A stretch of 64,000 nt of DNA. Origin: an uncultured Clostridia bacterium. Its GTDB lineage: Bacteria > Bacillota > Clostridia > Christensenellales > Borkfalkiaceae. Location of the stretch: contig CALVXG010000001.1 in assembly GCA_944368925.1 (NCBI GenBank), forward strand, positions 186,001 to 250,000, written 5' to 3'. The position numbers and the translations under genes are program-made. Position 1 is the first letter of the stretch; each line of letters starts with the position of its first letter. Shown here piece by piece: positions 17,621 through 25,655 of the stretch. Under the pieces are notes generated by a model. That model ran no database searches. It was not told the origin of the DNA and was given only the letters and a program-made list of their open reading frames with translations.

Positions 17621-18751
17621 TTACGGAAGCAATGCGTATCTTTCCTTGATCTCGCGCATGTTGTCCCCGCCGAGCCGCTCCTGTACCTTCTGCGCGAGCG
17701 CAAAACATACCGTGCTCTCCGCCACGATCTCCAATGCGCAGATCGCACAGACGTCGCTGCGCTCCGTCGCCGCACGGCACGCTTCGCCCGTGTTGAAATC
17801 AACCGTGTTCAGCCCGCGCATGAGCGTAGGGATCGGCTTCATCGCGGCACGGAGCACGATCTCCTGCCCGTTGGACATGCCGCCCTCGATTCCGCCTGCG
17901 CGGTTGGTTTTACGGATAAATTTACCGTTCTCTTTATAGATCTCGTCGTGCACGGCGCTCCCGCGGCGACGCGCCGCCTCAAAACCGAGCCCGACTTCCA
18001 CTCCCTTGATCGCCTGTATGCTCATCAGCGCGCCCGCCAGGTGGCCGTCCAGCTTTTCACCGTAACTCATGCAGCTCCCGAACCCGCTCTTGAGCCCCTT
18101 TACGCGGATCTCCACGATCCCGCCTGCGGTGTCCTTGTCCTCGCGGATCTCGTCGATGCGTTGTTTCGCGCGCTCGCATACCGCCGCATCGGGCATGAAA
18201 AGCTCGCTCTCCTTGACGTTTTTCAGATCTTCGAACGTATATTCCTTGTCGTCCGCAATGTCTACCACCGAACGCACATATCCGCTCACTTCCACGCCGA
18301 GCGCACGCAAAAACATGCGCGCCACCGTTCCCGCGGCTACACGCACGGTCGTCTCCCGCGCCGAAGCGCGCTCCAGAATGTTCCGCGCATCCGTCTGGTC
18401 ATATTTGAGCACGCCCGAAAGATCCGCATGCCCCGGCCGCACTTTCGTCAGCCGACGCATCGTCACGTCCGCTCCGTACGGCGACATATACTCTTCCCAG
18501 TTCTTATAGTCTTTGTTTTCAACCATGAGACAGACCGGACTTCCCAGCGTCAGCTTGTTGCGCACACCCGACAGGATCTGCACCCTGTCCGATTCGATCT
18601 TCTGCCGCGCACCCCTGCCGTATCCGCTCTGCCGCAACGCCAGATAGCGGTTGATCTCTTCCGCGTCAATTTCAAGATTGGACGGCAGTCCTTCTATGAT
18701 TGCCGTCAATGCCCTTCCGTGCGATTCTCCGCTCGTCATCCATCTGATCAT
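17621..18751 (-). CDS. aroC: Chorismate synthase
   Basis: A 376-residue FMN-dependent enzyme making chorismate from EPSP. Signatures are GESHGRALTAIIEG, the RRLTKVRPGHADLSGVLKY region, RASARETTVRVAAG and GGIEGGMSNG near the C-terminal third. It is 12 bases after the membrane MBL gene and first of the seven aro-cluster genes. Gene order C-B-A-E-Q-K covers every step from DAHP to chorismate; DAHP synthase is not in the window. Confidence 0.97.
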   Translation of the reverse strand: MIRWMTSGESHGRALTAIIEGLPSNLEIDAEEINRYLALRQSGYGRGARQKIESDRVQILSGVRNKLTLGSPVCLMVENKDYKNWEEYMSPYGADVTMRRLTKVRPGHADLSGVLKYDQTDARNILERASARETTVRVAAGTVARMFLRALGVEVSGYVRSVVDIADDKEYTFEDLKNVKESELFMPDAAVCERAKQRIDEIREDKDTAGGIVEIRVKGLKSGFGSCMSYGEKLDGHLAGALMSIQAIKGVEVGLGFEAARRRGSAVHDEIYKENGKFIRKTNRAGGIEGGMSNGQEIVLRAAMKPIPTLMRGLNTVDFNTGEACRAATERSDVCAICALEIVAESTVCFALAQKVQERLGGDNMREIKERYALLP

Positions 18752-18763
18752 TTTTATACTCCT

Positions 18764-19891
18764 CTACCGATCCGAAACCGAAGTTATCCGATAACTCCCG
18801 TCTGCTTCGATCGTAAGTATTATATTTCCCATTTCGTCCGTCCGATAAAACTCGGCGTCCGGATTTGCCGTTTCCACGTTGGCGATCGGCGCAACGTTCG
18901 GATGCCCGTATACGTTGCCCGCCCCGCAGCTGATAAACACTTCCGCAGGCTTGCAATATTCCGCCAGCTTCTCCCCCGTCGAAGACGAACTCCCGTGATG
19001 CCCGGCTTTGAGAAAATCAAGATCTTCCAGCCGCGGACTCAGCACACGCGTCCCCTCTTCCGTTTCCGCTTCCAGCTCGAAGATCACGCCGTCCGTTTCC
19101 CGATAATCATCTATGATCTTGTCTTCCACACGCTCCGACGCGTCGCCCGTCAGCAACAGGCGCCTGCCAGCATATTCAAAATACACGACCGCCGACGTGT
19201 CGTTGACCGCTTCGGCATCATCCGCTCCGTCCGACGTGCCGTAATTACCGCCCGCCTGCGCGGAAAAGGGCGAAAGCCACATTCCGTAATAAAAATTCTC
19301 CCCGCTGTCTGATACGATCGTCTCCAACGTGTGCGAAAACTCGGTTTCCGCCTCCGTCTCCCGCAGCGCCTTGACAAACGATGCGTATGCCGCATTCGCA
19401 TTTGCGTCTTCCGTGTACGGCATGAACACCTTCTTTGCCCCGAAACACCGCAGCACATCGTCCAAACCGCCCGCATGATCCGAGTCCGTATGCGTCAGCA
19501 AAAGATAGTCAAATTCTTTGATCCCCAGCGCAAAACAATACCCGAGTATTTTTCGGTTCCCGCTCTCCGATCCGTCTCCGCCGTCGATCATCATCGTCTT
19601 CCCGTCCGGAAATTCGATCAGCGTGCAATCTCCTTGCCCCGCCGAAAGAAAATGAACGCGCATTTCCCCGTCCTGCCTTTGCACCAGCGACGGCTGTTCC
19701 GTCAACGCCCACACGTACGGCAGCGGAAATACGTACCTGTCCACAAAAATCGCCGCGGCTACGGCCGCCGCACAGAGAACGAGCGCCCATACGCGCCGCC
19801 CGATCCGCTTCTTTTTGCGTTTCTTTACCCCCGGCACCGAAAGCACTTTCCTGATCCGCTCGTCGATGCCCTCCTTCGCATATCTTTCCAT
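18764..19891 (-). CDS. Membrane-anchored ComEC-like MBL-fold hydrolase
   Basis: A 375-residue protein. Residues ~1-32 are basic and cytoplasmic, ~33-50 are one transmembrane helix (VWALVLCAAAVAAAIFV), and the rest is an extracytoplasmic metallo-beta-lactamase domain. Metal motifs include HTDSDHAGG, an LLLTGDA Asp and GHHGS. The pattern MRVHFLSAGQGDCTLIEFP is that of the C-terminal domain of the competence protein ComEC, here free-standing. Such proteins may be nucleases or phosphodiesterases; the substrate is unknown. It lies 12 bases before aroC. Confidence 0.8.
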   Translation of the reverse strand: MERYAKEGIDERIRKVLSVPGVKKRKKKRIGRRVWALVLCAAAVAAAIFVDRYVFPLPYVWALTEQPSLVQRQDGEMRVHFLSAGQGDCTLIEFPDGKTMMIDGGDGSESGNRKILGYCFALGIKEFDYLLLTHTDSDHAGGLDDVLRCFGAKKVFMPYTEDANANAAYASFVKALRETEAETEFSHTLETIVSDSGENFYYGMWLSPFSAQAGGNYGTSDGADDAEAVNDTSAVVYFEYAGRRLLLTGDASERVEDKIIDDYRETDGVIFELEAETEEGTRVLSPRLEDLDFLKAGHHGSSSSTGEKLAEYCKPAEVFISCGAGNVYGHPNVAPIANVETANPDAEFYRTDEMGNIILTIEADGSYRITSVSDR

Positions 19892-19960
19892 CTCGTTTTT
19901 TGCTTTTGTGCTTTCCTCTGTCCCATATTTTCGGGCGCTCAGCCGCCCGCTCTTCCCGCT

Positions 19961-20764
19961 TTATACCGTGCGCTTTTCCGCACGGCCGCGGATCGCCCGC
20001 AAAATTTCTCCCATCCGTTCCTGCGCACAGGCATACCCGATGTCGTACATCTGCGCGCCGTATTGTATGTCGATCGGCTTAAAATTCCGCAGATCCGGTT
20101 CCAGCAGAATATCGCATTTTTCAAACCCCGTCTGCCGTATATTCTTGCGCTCGCCGCCCGACGTCACAAACTGCGTCTGCCGATAATTTTCCGCAAAAGA
20201 CAGCGCGATCCCGATCACAAAATCTGCTCCTAAACGCCTGGCCGCATCCCCCGGCACCGCATTGCAATACGCACCGTCCGCATACGACTCCCCGTCTATC
20301 TTCATCGGCTGAAACAGCGGCGCTATCGACGAAGACGCCAGCACCGCCCGCGCCGCGTTTCCCTGCGTCAGTACGCGCTCCGTCCCGTCCTTTACGTTCG
20401 TCACGATCGCACAGAACGGCTTTCCCAGTTCGGATATGTCCGTGCCGCCCAGCGCATCGTCCACGATCGGTACCATCGGTTCCAGACTTCCTTTCAGCAT
20501 CGAACCCAGCACCGCGCCGCCGTAAGACGACCCCGTCATCAGCCCGACAATGTCCTGCGGGCCATACCCGCGCGCGCTTAATGCGCCCACGATCGCCCCC
20601 GCCGACGTCCCCGCAAATACGTCAAATACGATCCCGTTCTCCGCAAACGCCTGCAACGCACCCAGGTGCGCCATGCCCTTTGCTCCGCCGCTTCCCAATG
20701 CAAGTCCGATCACTTTTTGCCTCTTCCTCTTATGAAACACCCGAAAAAATCTGTTTTCAGTCAT
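19961..20764 (-). CDS. Patatin-like phospholipase family protein
   Basis: A 267-residue patatin-like serine hydrolase with a Ser-Asp dyad. It has the oxyanion motif GSGGAKGMAHLG, the nucleophile elbow GTSAGA and the dyad Asp in YADGAYCNAVP. No signal peptide is seen; the first ~20 residues are basic. It resembles the RssA/YlbK group. ATG 20764 overlaps the ROK kinase end by 8 bases (ATGACTGA), and I preferred it over upstream frames inside the kinase gene. Lipid substrate unknown. Confidence 0.85.
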   Translation of the reverse strand: MTENRFFRVFHKRKRQKVIGLALGSGGAKGMAHLGALQAFAENGIVFDVFAGTSAGAIVGALSARGYGPQDIVGLMTGSSYGGAVLGSMLKGSLEPMVPIVDDALGGTDISELGKPFCAIVTNVKDGTERVLTQGNAARAVLASSSIAPLFQPMKIDGESYADGAYCNAVPGDAARRLGADFVIGIALSFAENYRQTQFVTSGGERKNIRQTGFEKCDILLEPDLRNFKPIDIQYGAQMYDIGYACAQERMGEILRAIRGRAEKRTV

Positions 20765-21719
20765 CCAGCGCCAACGCGTACGCGCCCCATATTCCCGCAT
20801 CGTTTCCCAAGTCCGCACGCACGATCGAAAGCGGTATCCTGTCAAACCCGACAAACAAATGCTCGTCCACATATTTGCGGACAGGCTGCAACAAATAGTC
20901 CCCTTCGCCCGATACCCCGCCGCCGACAATGATCGCCTGCGGTCGGAATAAATTCACCAGGTTGAGGATCCCTTCGCTCAGATACATTATGTAGTTTTTG
21001 ACAACTTCCTGCGCCGCCTTGTCCCCTTCCTTTGCCGCCGTGAACGCCGTCCTGCCGTCCACCTGCTCGGGCGCCCCCGCAAGTTTCCACATGGCCGAAT
21101 CTTTATGCTCGAACATCGCCCGCTTGGTATCGCGGATCAACGCCGTCGCCGAAGCGTACTGCTCAAAGCACCCGCGCCTGCCGCACGTGCAGGGGATCCC
21201 TCCTACGACCAGCGTCATATGCCCCGCTTCCGCCGCTCCGCCGCGAAAACCTTCAAAAATCTTTCCGTCCAGAATAATCCCGCTTCCGACACCCGTGCCC
21301 AGCGTGATCAGTATGCTGTTGCCGTATTTCTTCCCCGCGCCGAAACGCGCTTCTCCCAGCGCCGCTGCGTTCGCATCGTTCGCAATGCGAACTTTCAGCC
21401 CGTTCAGCGCCTTCGAAAGATCTGCCGCCAACGGCCTGTCTTCCCAGCCGAAATTCGTCCACGATACGACCGTACCGTCACGGCCGTTTACAATGCCCGG
21501 CGAACCGAGTCCCACGCCGCAAACAGACGAGAACGGCACTTTCCCTTTCTCGCATACCTTTTTTACCAGCGCCGCAAGATCGGTCACCGTCGCCGCATAC
21601 CCGTTTTCCTTGCCCGTCTTGACCGTATCTTTCGCGAGCGGCACGCCGCTCGCGTCAAAAAGTCCCGCCTTGGCGCTCATTCCGCCTAAATCGATCCCCA
21701 CATAATACTTCGCCGCCAT
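20757..21719 (-). CDS. glcK: ROK-family glucokinase
   Basis: A 320-residue ROK sugar kinase. The N-terminal phosphate-binding site reads GIDLGGMSAKAGL (usual T replaced by M), followed by ANDANAAALGE with the catalytic Asp, GTGVGSGII, and the zinc-binding ROK signature GHMTLVVGG…CTCGRRGCFEQYAS. It most likely makes glucose 6-phosphate; other hexoses are possible. It lies six bases after the Rho-like gene. Confidence 0.88.
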   Translation of the reverse strand: MAAKYYVGIDLGGMSAKAGLFDASGVPLAKDTVKTGKENGYAATVTDLAALVKKVCEKGKVPFSSVCGVGLGSPGIVNGRDGTVVSWTNFGWEDRPLAADLSKALNGLKVRIANDANAAALGEARFGAGKKYGNSILITLGTGVGSGIILDGKIFEGFRGGAAEAGHMTLVVGGIPCTCGRRGCFEQYASATALIRDTKRAMFEHKDSAMWKLAGAPEQVDGRTAFTAAKEGDKAAQEVVKNYIMYLSEGILNLVNLFRPQAIIVGGGVSGEGDYLLQPVRKYVDEHLFVGFDRIPLSIVRADLGNDAGIWGAYALALDD

Positions 21720-21725
21720 ATCCGT

Positions 21726-23096
21726 TTACTCCTTGTTTTTCTCCGCCGCCGCAAGCACGCCCGCCGTGCCCGACCACTCCGCCGCTTCGCGCAATCTGCG
21801 GCCCAACTCTTTCTCGCGTTCCCCCAAGAGGCAATCGCAACGCTTCGTGTACGAACGCGTAAAATCAAATGCGGGGATGATCCCTTTCTCCGCCCCTTCG
21901 CGGCCGAAACAAAATACCGCGTTCGCCGCCGACTCGAATTCGCTTCGGCCGTAACGCTCCGCGCCGCTTTCCGCATCGGGCAGCGTCGCGATCACCGTCA
22001 GCGACCCGCCCCCGCACAGCTTCCGCGCCAGGGCAAACAGCTTTTTCCCTTCCAATACCGCGGCGTCGCGATCACCGCTCAACTTCTCCGCCGCCTGCAT
22101 GTACGCCTGCAGCGAATCTACCAAAAGCACCGCGTCTTTTCCCGCTTCCGCAAGCCGCTTCGCCCGCTCCGACGCCAGGCGCGCCGCGCGCACCCGATCG
22201 GCATACGAACTGTCGAACGCCTCCGAAAATACCAATCCTTCCGTCACGGCCGCCCTGTATTCTCCGCTCTCTTCCGGTCTCTGCCCGAGCAACAGACACA
22301 AAACCTGTGCTCTTTCGCACACAGCCTTCCCGAATTCCTGCAAAAACACTGTCTTGCCCGTGCCCGAAGGCGCCACCACCAACACGCGCTGCCCCTTACC
22401 GACGGGACATAAAATATCCGCCGCGCACAGCACCGCATTCTCCGAACGGGAAAGATCGTACCGCTCCGTCGGATATTCTGCTGCAATGTCTTCAAAACGC
22501 CGCCGCTCCACAAATACGGGCGGCCGGTTTTCGATCGCCGCGATCTGCACGATCCGCGGCGGTTCGCCCTGCGCCTGCACCACGTACCCGCTGACCATGT
22601 CCCCTTCCCTGAGGTTGAATTCCCTGATCAGTTTTTCGTCAATCAACGGATAACTTGCACACGTATCGTCATTTTGCGGACAAATTCTCCACAAGCCTTT
22701 CCCGAAATTTTCTACGATGCCCGTGCAGGCTTCGTCTTTATAGCCGTACCTGCGCTCCTCTTGCACGCTGTCGTGAAAGCTGCTCTTTTGCGGTTCGACC
22801 GCTTGAAAATCGTACGGCAGCTTTCGCTTGCACTCGTCGATGATCTTCTGCAGCTGCGCGATGCTTTCATTCGAGGCATCGCTCGCTTTTACCCTCGCCC
22901 CGCGATGACTGCGCTGCTCCGGATCGCTGACCCCCGACGCTACGCCGATGATCCGCAGTATCAAAGCATGCTTGCGCTCCGCCGTCGGCGCATTCACCCC
23001 GAACGCCCGCGCAAGATTGCGCACTTCATAAATGTTCTTGCCGTTCAGATGCGTATACGCCGCACCGAATATCTCCAACAGCTTCTTTTCGTCCAT
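21726..23096 (-). CDS. Divergent transcription termination factor Rho-like protein
   Basis: A 456-residue protein with Rho architecture: N-terminal helical domain (1-50), a linker, a CSD-like RNA-binding domain (~120-195, CTGIVENFGKGLWRI…FNLREGDMVSGYVV) and a RecA-like ATPase core (~215-430). Walker A is APSGTGKT (242-249) instead of Rho's APPKAGKT. The usual DERPEE is GQRPEES (271-277), so the catalytic Glu is Gln; Walker B LLVDS (324-328) is kept. The Q-loop LTGG is missing and the R-loop region reads FESAANAVF (387-395). It may be a clade-specific Rho or a paralogue without strong ATPase activity. Confidence 0.75.
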   Translation of the reverse strand: MDEKKLLEIFGAAYTHLNGKNIYEVRNLARAFGVNAPTAERKHALILRIIGVASGVSDPEQRSHRGARVKASDASNESIAQLQKIIDECKRKLPYDFQAVEPQKSSFHDSVQEERRYGYKDEACTGIVENFGKGLWRICPQNDDTCASYPLIDEKLIREFNLREGDMVSGYVVQAQGEPPRIVQIAAIENRPPVFVERRRFEDIAAEYPTERYDLSRSENAVLCAADILCPVGKGQRVLVVAPSGTGKTVFLQEFGKAVCERAQVLCLLLGQRPEESGEYRAAVTEGLVFSEAFDSSYADRVRAARLASERAKRLAEAGKDAVLLVDSLQAYMQAAEKLSGDRDAAVLEGKKLFALARKLCGGGSLTVIATLPDAESGAERYGRSEFESAANAVFCFGREGAEKGIIPAFDFTRSYTKRCDCLLGEREKELGRRLREAAEWSGTAGVLAAAEKNKE

Positions 23097-23097
23097 G

Positions 23098-23715
23098 TCA
23101 CTTCCTCGCGGGTATCCAGATCTTTCCGGTCTCTTCCATCGGAATCTCGCTCCCGATCCGCTCGCACCTGTCCGTCAGCGACTCCAATACTTCTGCCGTA
23201 TCGATGTCCAGCGTGCAGTCTTTGCACTTGAAATGCATCGCGCACGCAGACTTCGGCTTCAATCTCCCGATCAGCTCCAACGCACCCTTTGCGTCGATCG
23301 TATACACCCCGCCGATCGGCACCAGCAAAAGATCCAACCCTTGCAGTTTCTCCGCAAGCGACTGTGGAATCCTCTCGCCGATATCTCCCATGTGACAGAT
23401 CCGCTTTCCGTCCGCTTCCATGACAAAAATAACGTTCTTGCCGCGCTTCGCGCCTTTCACGTCGTCATGATAACTGGCGTACCCCGTCACGAGGATCCCC
23501 CCGCAACAATGTTCCCCGGGCTCCGAAATTACTTCCCGATACCCCGTAACACCCTGCGTGTAGCCGTGATCAAAATGAAAATGACTGCATACGACGTAGT
23601 CCGCTTTCACTTTCGGCATCTCGTAACCGATCCCCGTATAAGGATCCGTCACCAGACTCGTCCCGTCCGCAGCCGTGATCAGAAAACTCGAATGCCCCAA
23701 ATATTCCGCTTTCAT
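23098..23715 (-). CDS. MBL-fold metal-dependent hydrolase (UPF0173-like)
   Basis: A 205-residue compact metallo-beta-lactamase protein with MKAEYLGHSSFLI at the N-terminus, the metal motif CSHFHFDHGY, ICHMGDIGE and a C-terminal SACAMHFKC. It resembles the UlaG/UPF0173 group of cytoplasmic MBL hydrolases. Substrate unknown. One base separates it from the Rho-like gene and 15 bases from the DUF1934 gene, so it is co-transcribed with both. Confidence 0.8.
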   Translation of the reverse strand: MKAEYLGHSSFLITAADGTSLVTDPYTGIGYEMPKVKADYVVCSHFHFDHGYTQGVTGYREVISEPGEHCCGGILVTGYASYHDDVKGAKRGKNVIFVMEADGKRICHMGDIGERIPQSLAEKLQGLDLLLVPIGGVYTIDAKGALELIGRLKPKSACAMHFKCKDCTLDIDTAEVLESLTDRCERIGSEIPMEETGKIWIPARK

Positions 23716-23730
23716 CCCCTTATCTCTCCT

Positions 23731-24123
23731 TTATCTTTCGTTCCTTTTTGCTGAAAAATGTATCGCATGGTTCTGCGTATACCCCGAAAAATCCAAAGTG
23801 TATTCACATTCCGCCTCCGTCTGTCCGTCCGATTCCCGCACTTGCATTTCCTTCACCCGAGCCGTCGCTTTCACTTCCCCGAAAGACGTCACGATCGTCA
23901 CTTCCGTCTCCGCGTCCCGCTTCAGCTCCAATTCATACGCCATCTCACCGCCGCGCCCGACCGTGATCGCATCTTTCTGCACGTGAATGCGAAAGGGCAC
24001 TCCTTCCTTTTCAAACAGAAAAACTCCATCCTCCGGACTTCTCCCTTTCGTGATGATCCGCCCCGTGCCTTCCTCACTCTTCGTACGCAAAACGACCCTG
24101 TATCCGGTCAATCCGCCTTCCAT
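23731..24123 (-). CDS. DUF1934 (YwiB-like) beta-barrel protein
   Basis: A 130-residue beta-rich protein matching the calycin-like DUF1934/YwiB pattern: alternating strands with DGVFLFEKEGVPFRIHVQ, a basic central strand, and the C-terminal ECEYTLDFSG. Function unknown. ATG 24123 follows GGAGGAAG. It is first gene of the 13-gene run that continues through the aro genes, directly behind the promoter at 24173-24201. Confidence 0.65.
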   Translation of the reverse strand: MEGGLTGYRVVLRTKSEEGTGRIITKGRSPEDGVFLFEKEGVPFRIHVQKDAITVGRGGEMAYELELKRDAETEVTIVTSFGEVKATARVKEMQVRESDGQTEAECEYTLDFSGYTQNHAIHFSAKRNER

Positions 24124-24172
24124 CCGATCTCTTCCTCCGACATCGCCAACCCTTTGCCATGCCCGTATCTCT

Positions 24173-24201
24173 ATTATACTATATTTTGTGCAAAATGTAA
24201 A
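24173..24201 (-). promoter_or_regulatory. Sigma-A promoter of the 13-gene aro operon
   Basis: On the minus strand TTTACA, a 17-base spacer and a perfect TATAAT. It lies about 50 bases before the DUF1934 start. I found no equally good promoter between the genes that follow, which overlap or nearly touch down to 12717. Confidence 0.75.
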
Positions 24202-24315
24202 ATAATTTGTTTAAAATGATCGCCGCCTGTCTTATTTTGTAAAAATACATCCCCTTTTCTATGCGCGCCGCCCATTAACGCTGCCTTATTTCTTCCCATA
24301 AAACGCTTATTTTCT

Positions 24316-25140
24316 TTAAATGATCTTGCGCTCTTTGTCCAGTTCCTCTTTACGGAGCCTGCCTTCCCGCAAAAGCGCGCAGAGCGCCGCTTCGTCGCCG
24401 CTCTCCAATGCCCCGAGATATTGCTGCAACTGCGAAACCAAAAACGCAAGCTCACGCGTAATCGCTTCCCGATTCAGCATGTACAGCCGCGTCCAGATCT
24501 TTTCGTCTACCCCCGCTATGCGCGTCATGTCCTGAAAACTCCCGCCCGTAAAGCCGTAAAACCCGTTCGCCTGCGGGCTCTTTACATAGGCGTTGCTCAC
24601 AATATGCGCCAGCTGCGACGTGTAGGCGATCTTCCCGTCATGCTCTTCCGCCGTGCATTCCCGTATCATGGAAAATCCCATCCGCGCATAAAGATCCTTC
24701 AAAAACTCTACCGCCCCGGCGTCCGTCTGCCCGTTGCGGACGATGATCATGCTCGCTCCGTCAAAGAGCGTCTCCGTCGAGTTTTCAAAACCTGACACTT
24801 CCTTCCCCGCCATCGGGTGACAGCCTACATAACGAAAATTGCGCTCTTTGGACAAAATGCGCCGCTCGATTTCCCCTTTGATCCCGCAAAAATCTGCCAC
24901 CACGGCCCCGTCTCGAAAGGACGATTCCTCTATAAAGCGCATGGCCGCGTCCGGCGGCAGTGCCACAAACACGACGTCGTATTTGCGCGTGTCTTCACAC
25001 ACCCCGCCGATCACCTTCTCGCGCTTCGCCGCTTCCGTCACCTGCGGACGGTCAAATCCGTCCGCCGTGTACCCCGCCCGACGCAACGCCTTTGCCGTGC
25101 TGCCTCCGATAAGCCCGAGTCCCGCTACCAAAATGTTCAT
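24316..25140 (-). CDS. tyrA: Prephenate dehydrogenase
   Basis: A 274-residue NAD-dependent enzyme for tyrosine synthesis, converting prephenate to 4-hydroxyphenylpyruvate. It has the Rossmann motif VAGLGLIGGSTAKAL at the N-terminus, the catalytic-His segment YVGCHPMAGKE and a helical C-terminal dimerisation domain with TSQLAHIVSNAY. No ACT domain follows, so feedback control would have to come from elsewhere. ATG 25140 is preceded by GGCGGAGGACAGT. A terminator hairpin sits immediately upstream of this ribosome-binding site. Confidence 0.92.
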   Translation of the reverse strand: MNILVAGLGLIGGSTAKALRRAGYTADGFDRPQVTEAAKREKVIGGVCEDTRKYDVVFVALPPDAAMRFIEESSFRDGAVVADFCGIKGEIERRILSKERNFRYVGCHPMAGKEVSGFENSTETLFDGASMIIVRNGQTDAGAVEFLKDLYARMGFSMIRECTAEEHDGKIAYTSQLAHIVSNAYVKSPQANGFYGFTGGSFQDMTRIAGVDEKIWTRLYMLNREAITRELAFLVSQLQQYLGALESGDEAALCALLREGRLRKEELDKERKII

Positions 25141-25153
25141 ACTGTCCTCCGCC

Positions 25154-25184
25154 AAAAAAACGGTTTTGTCCCCAGACAAAACCG
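25154..25184 (-). promoter_or_regulatory. Candidate attenuator (terminator) in the tyrA leader
   Basis: A 10-bp perfect stem (CGGTTTTGTC 25161-25170 with 25175-25184), loop CCCA, followed on the minus strand by seven U (25160-25154), then the tyrA ribosome-binding site and ATG 25140. Since the tyrA promoter is upstream, transcription must pass this terminator. An overlapping leader frame starts at ATG 25192 (GGGGGAG upstream) and begins M-S-G-G-F-V-W, then has two Phe codons and a Tyr codon; it runs on into tyrA out of frame. I did not find a clear anti-terminator. Confidence 0.6.
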
Positions 25185-25271
25185 CCGCTCATTTTTTCTT
25201 ATTTCTCCCCCGATTCCAATTCGTCCGTATTGCCGCTTTCCCCTCTTTTTTGCGACTGCTTAGTCCTATTT

Positions 25272-25300
25272 ATTATACCGCGGCAAAAATATTCTGTCAA
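25272..25300 (-). promoter_or_regulatory. Consensus promoter of tyrA
   Basis: Minus strand: TTGACA, 17-base spacer, TATAAT, a perfect sigma-A consensus. It gives a leader of about 125 bases before tyrA. Confidence 0.9.
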
Positions 25301-25323
25301 GAAAATGAATGATTCAAAAACGA

Positions 25324-25352
25324 TTGACATCCATGGATATTCTTGATAAAAT
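25324..25352 (+). promoter_or_regulatory. Promoter of tRNA-Ser
   Basis: TTGACA (25324-25329), 17-base spacer, TAAAAT (25347-25352), ending 18 bases before the mature tRNA 5' end. It diverges from the tyrA promoter 24 bases away. Confidence 0.85.
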
Positions 25353-25370
25353 AAATGAAATCAATTTTAC

Positions 25371-25458
25371 GGAAAGTTGGCTGAGCGGTCGATAGCGGCG
25401 GTCTTGAAAACCGTTGATGTGAGAGCATCCGGGGGTTCGAATCCCTCACTTTCCGCCA
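25371..25458 (+). tRNA. tRNA-Ser(TGA)
   Basis: An 88-base class II tRNA. The 7-bp acceptor stem is GGAAAGT (25371-25377) with ACTTTCC (25448-25454), discriminator G at 25455 and an encoded CCA at 25456-25458. The anticodon loop CT-TGA-AA (anticodon 25405-25407) is closed by CGGT/ACCG. The long variable arm and the T-loop GGTTCGAATCC are clear. It reads UCA (and other UCN) codons. Confidence 0.97.
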
Positions 25459-25464
25459 TTAGTG

Positions 25465-25503
25465 AATAATACGAACTCTGAAAACGGGTTCGTATTATTT
25501 TTT
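25465..25503 (+). terminator. Terminator of tRNA-Ser
   Basis: A 12-bp perfect stem, AATAATACGAAC (25465-25476) with 25488-25499, followed by a T-run. It lies six bases after the tRNA CCA end. Confidence 0.9.
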
Positions 25504-25655
25504 GCCGTCCATTACTTCGGCATCATCGTTGAACGAAATTAAAACAGTCAGCCCGAACAAAAGACTGACTGGGCAAATTTAAGGACTATAAAAGTTATTA
25601 CTCTTTTATTCTTCAAATGGATCTTTTAACTTCTCATTACGATGAGCTATATTAT

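Noticed and set aside
25141..25300. A T-box in the tyrA leader.
   Set aside because: No GGGTGGNACC-type T-box sequence or Stem I motifs, and the leader is too short.
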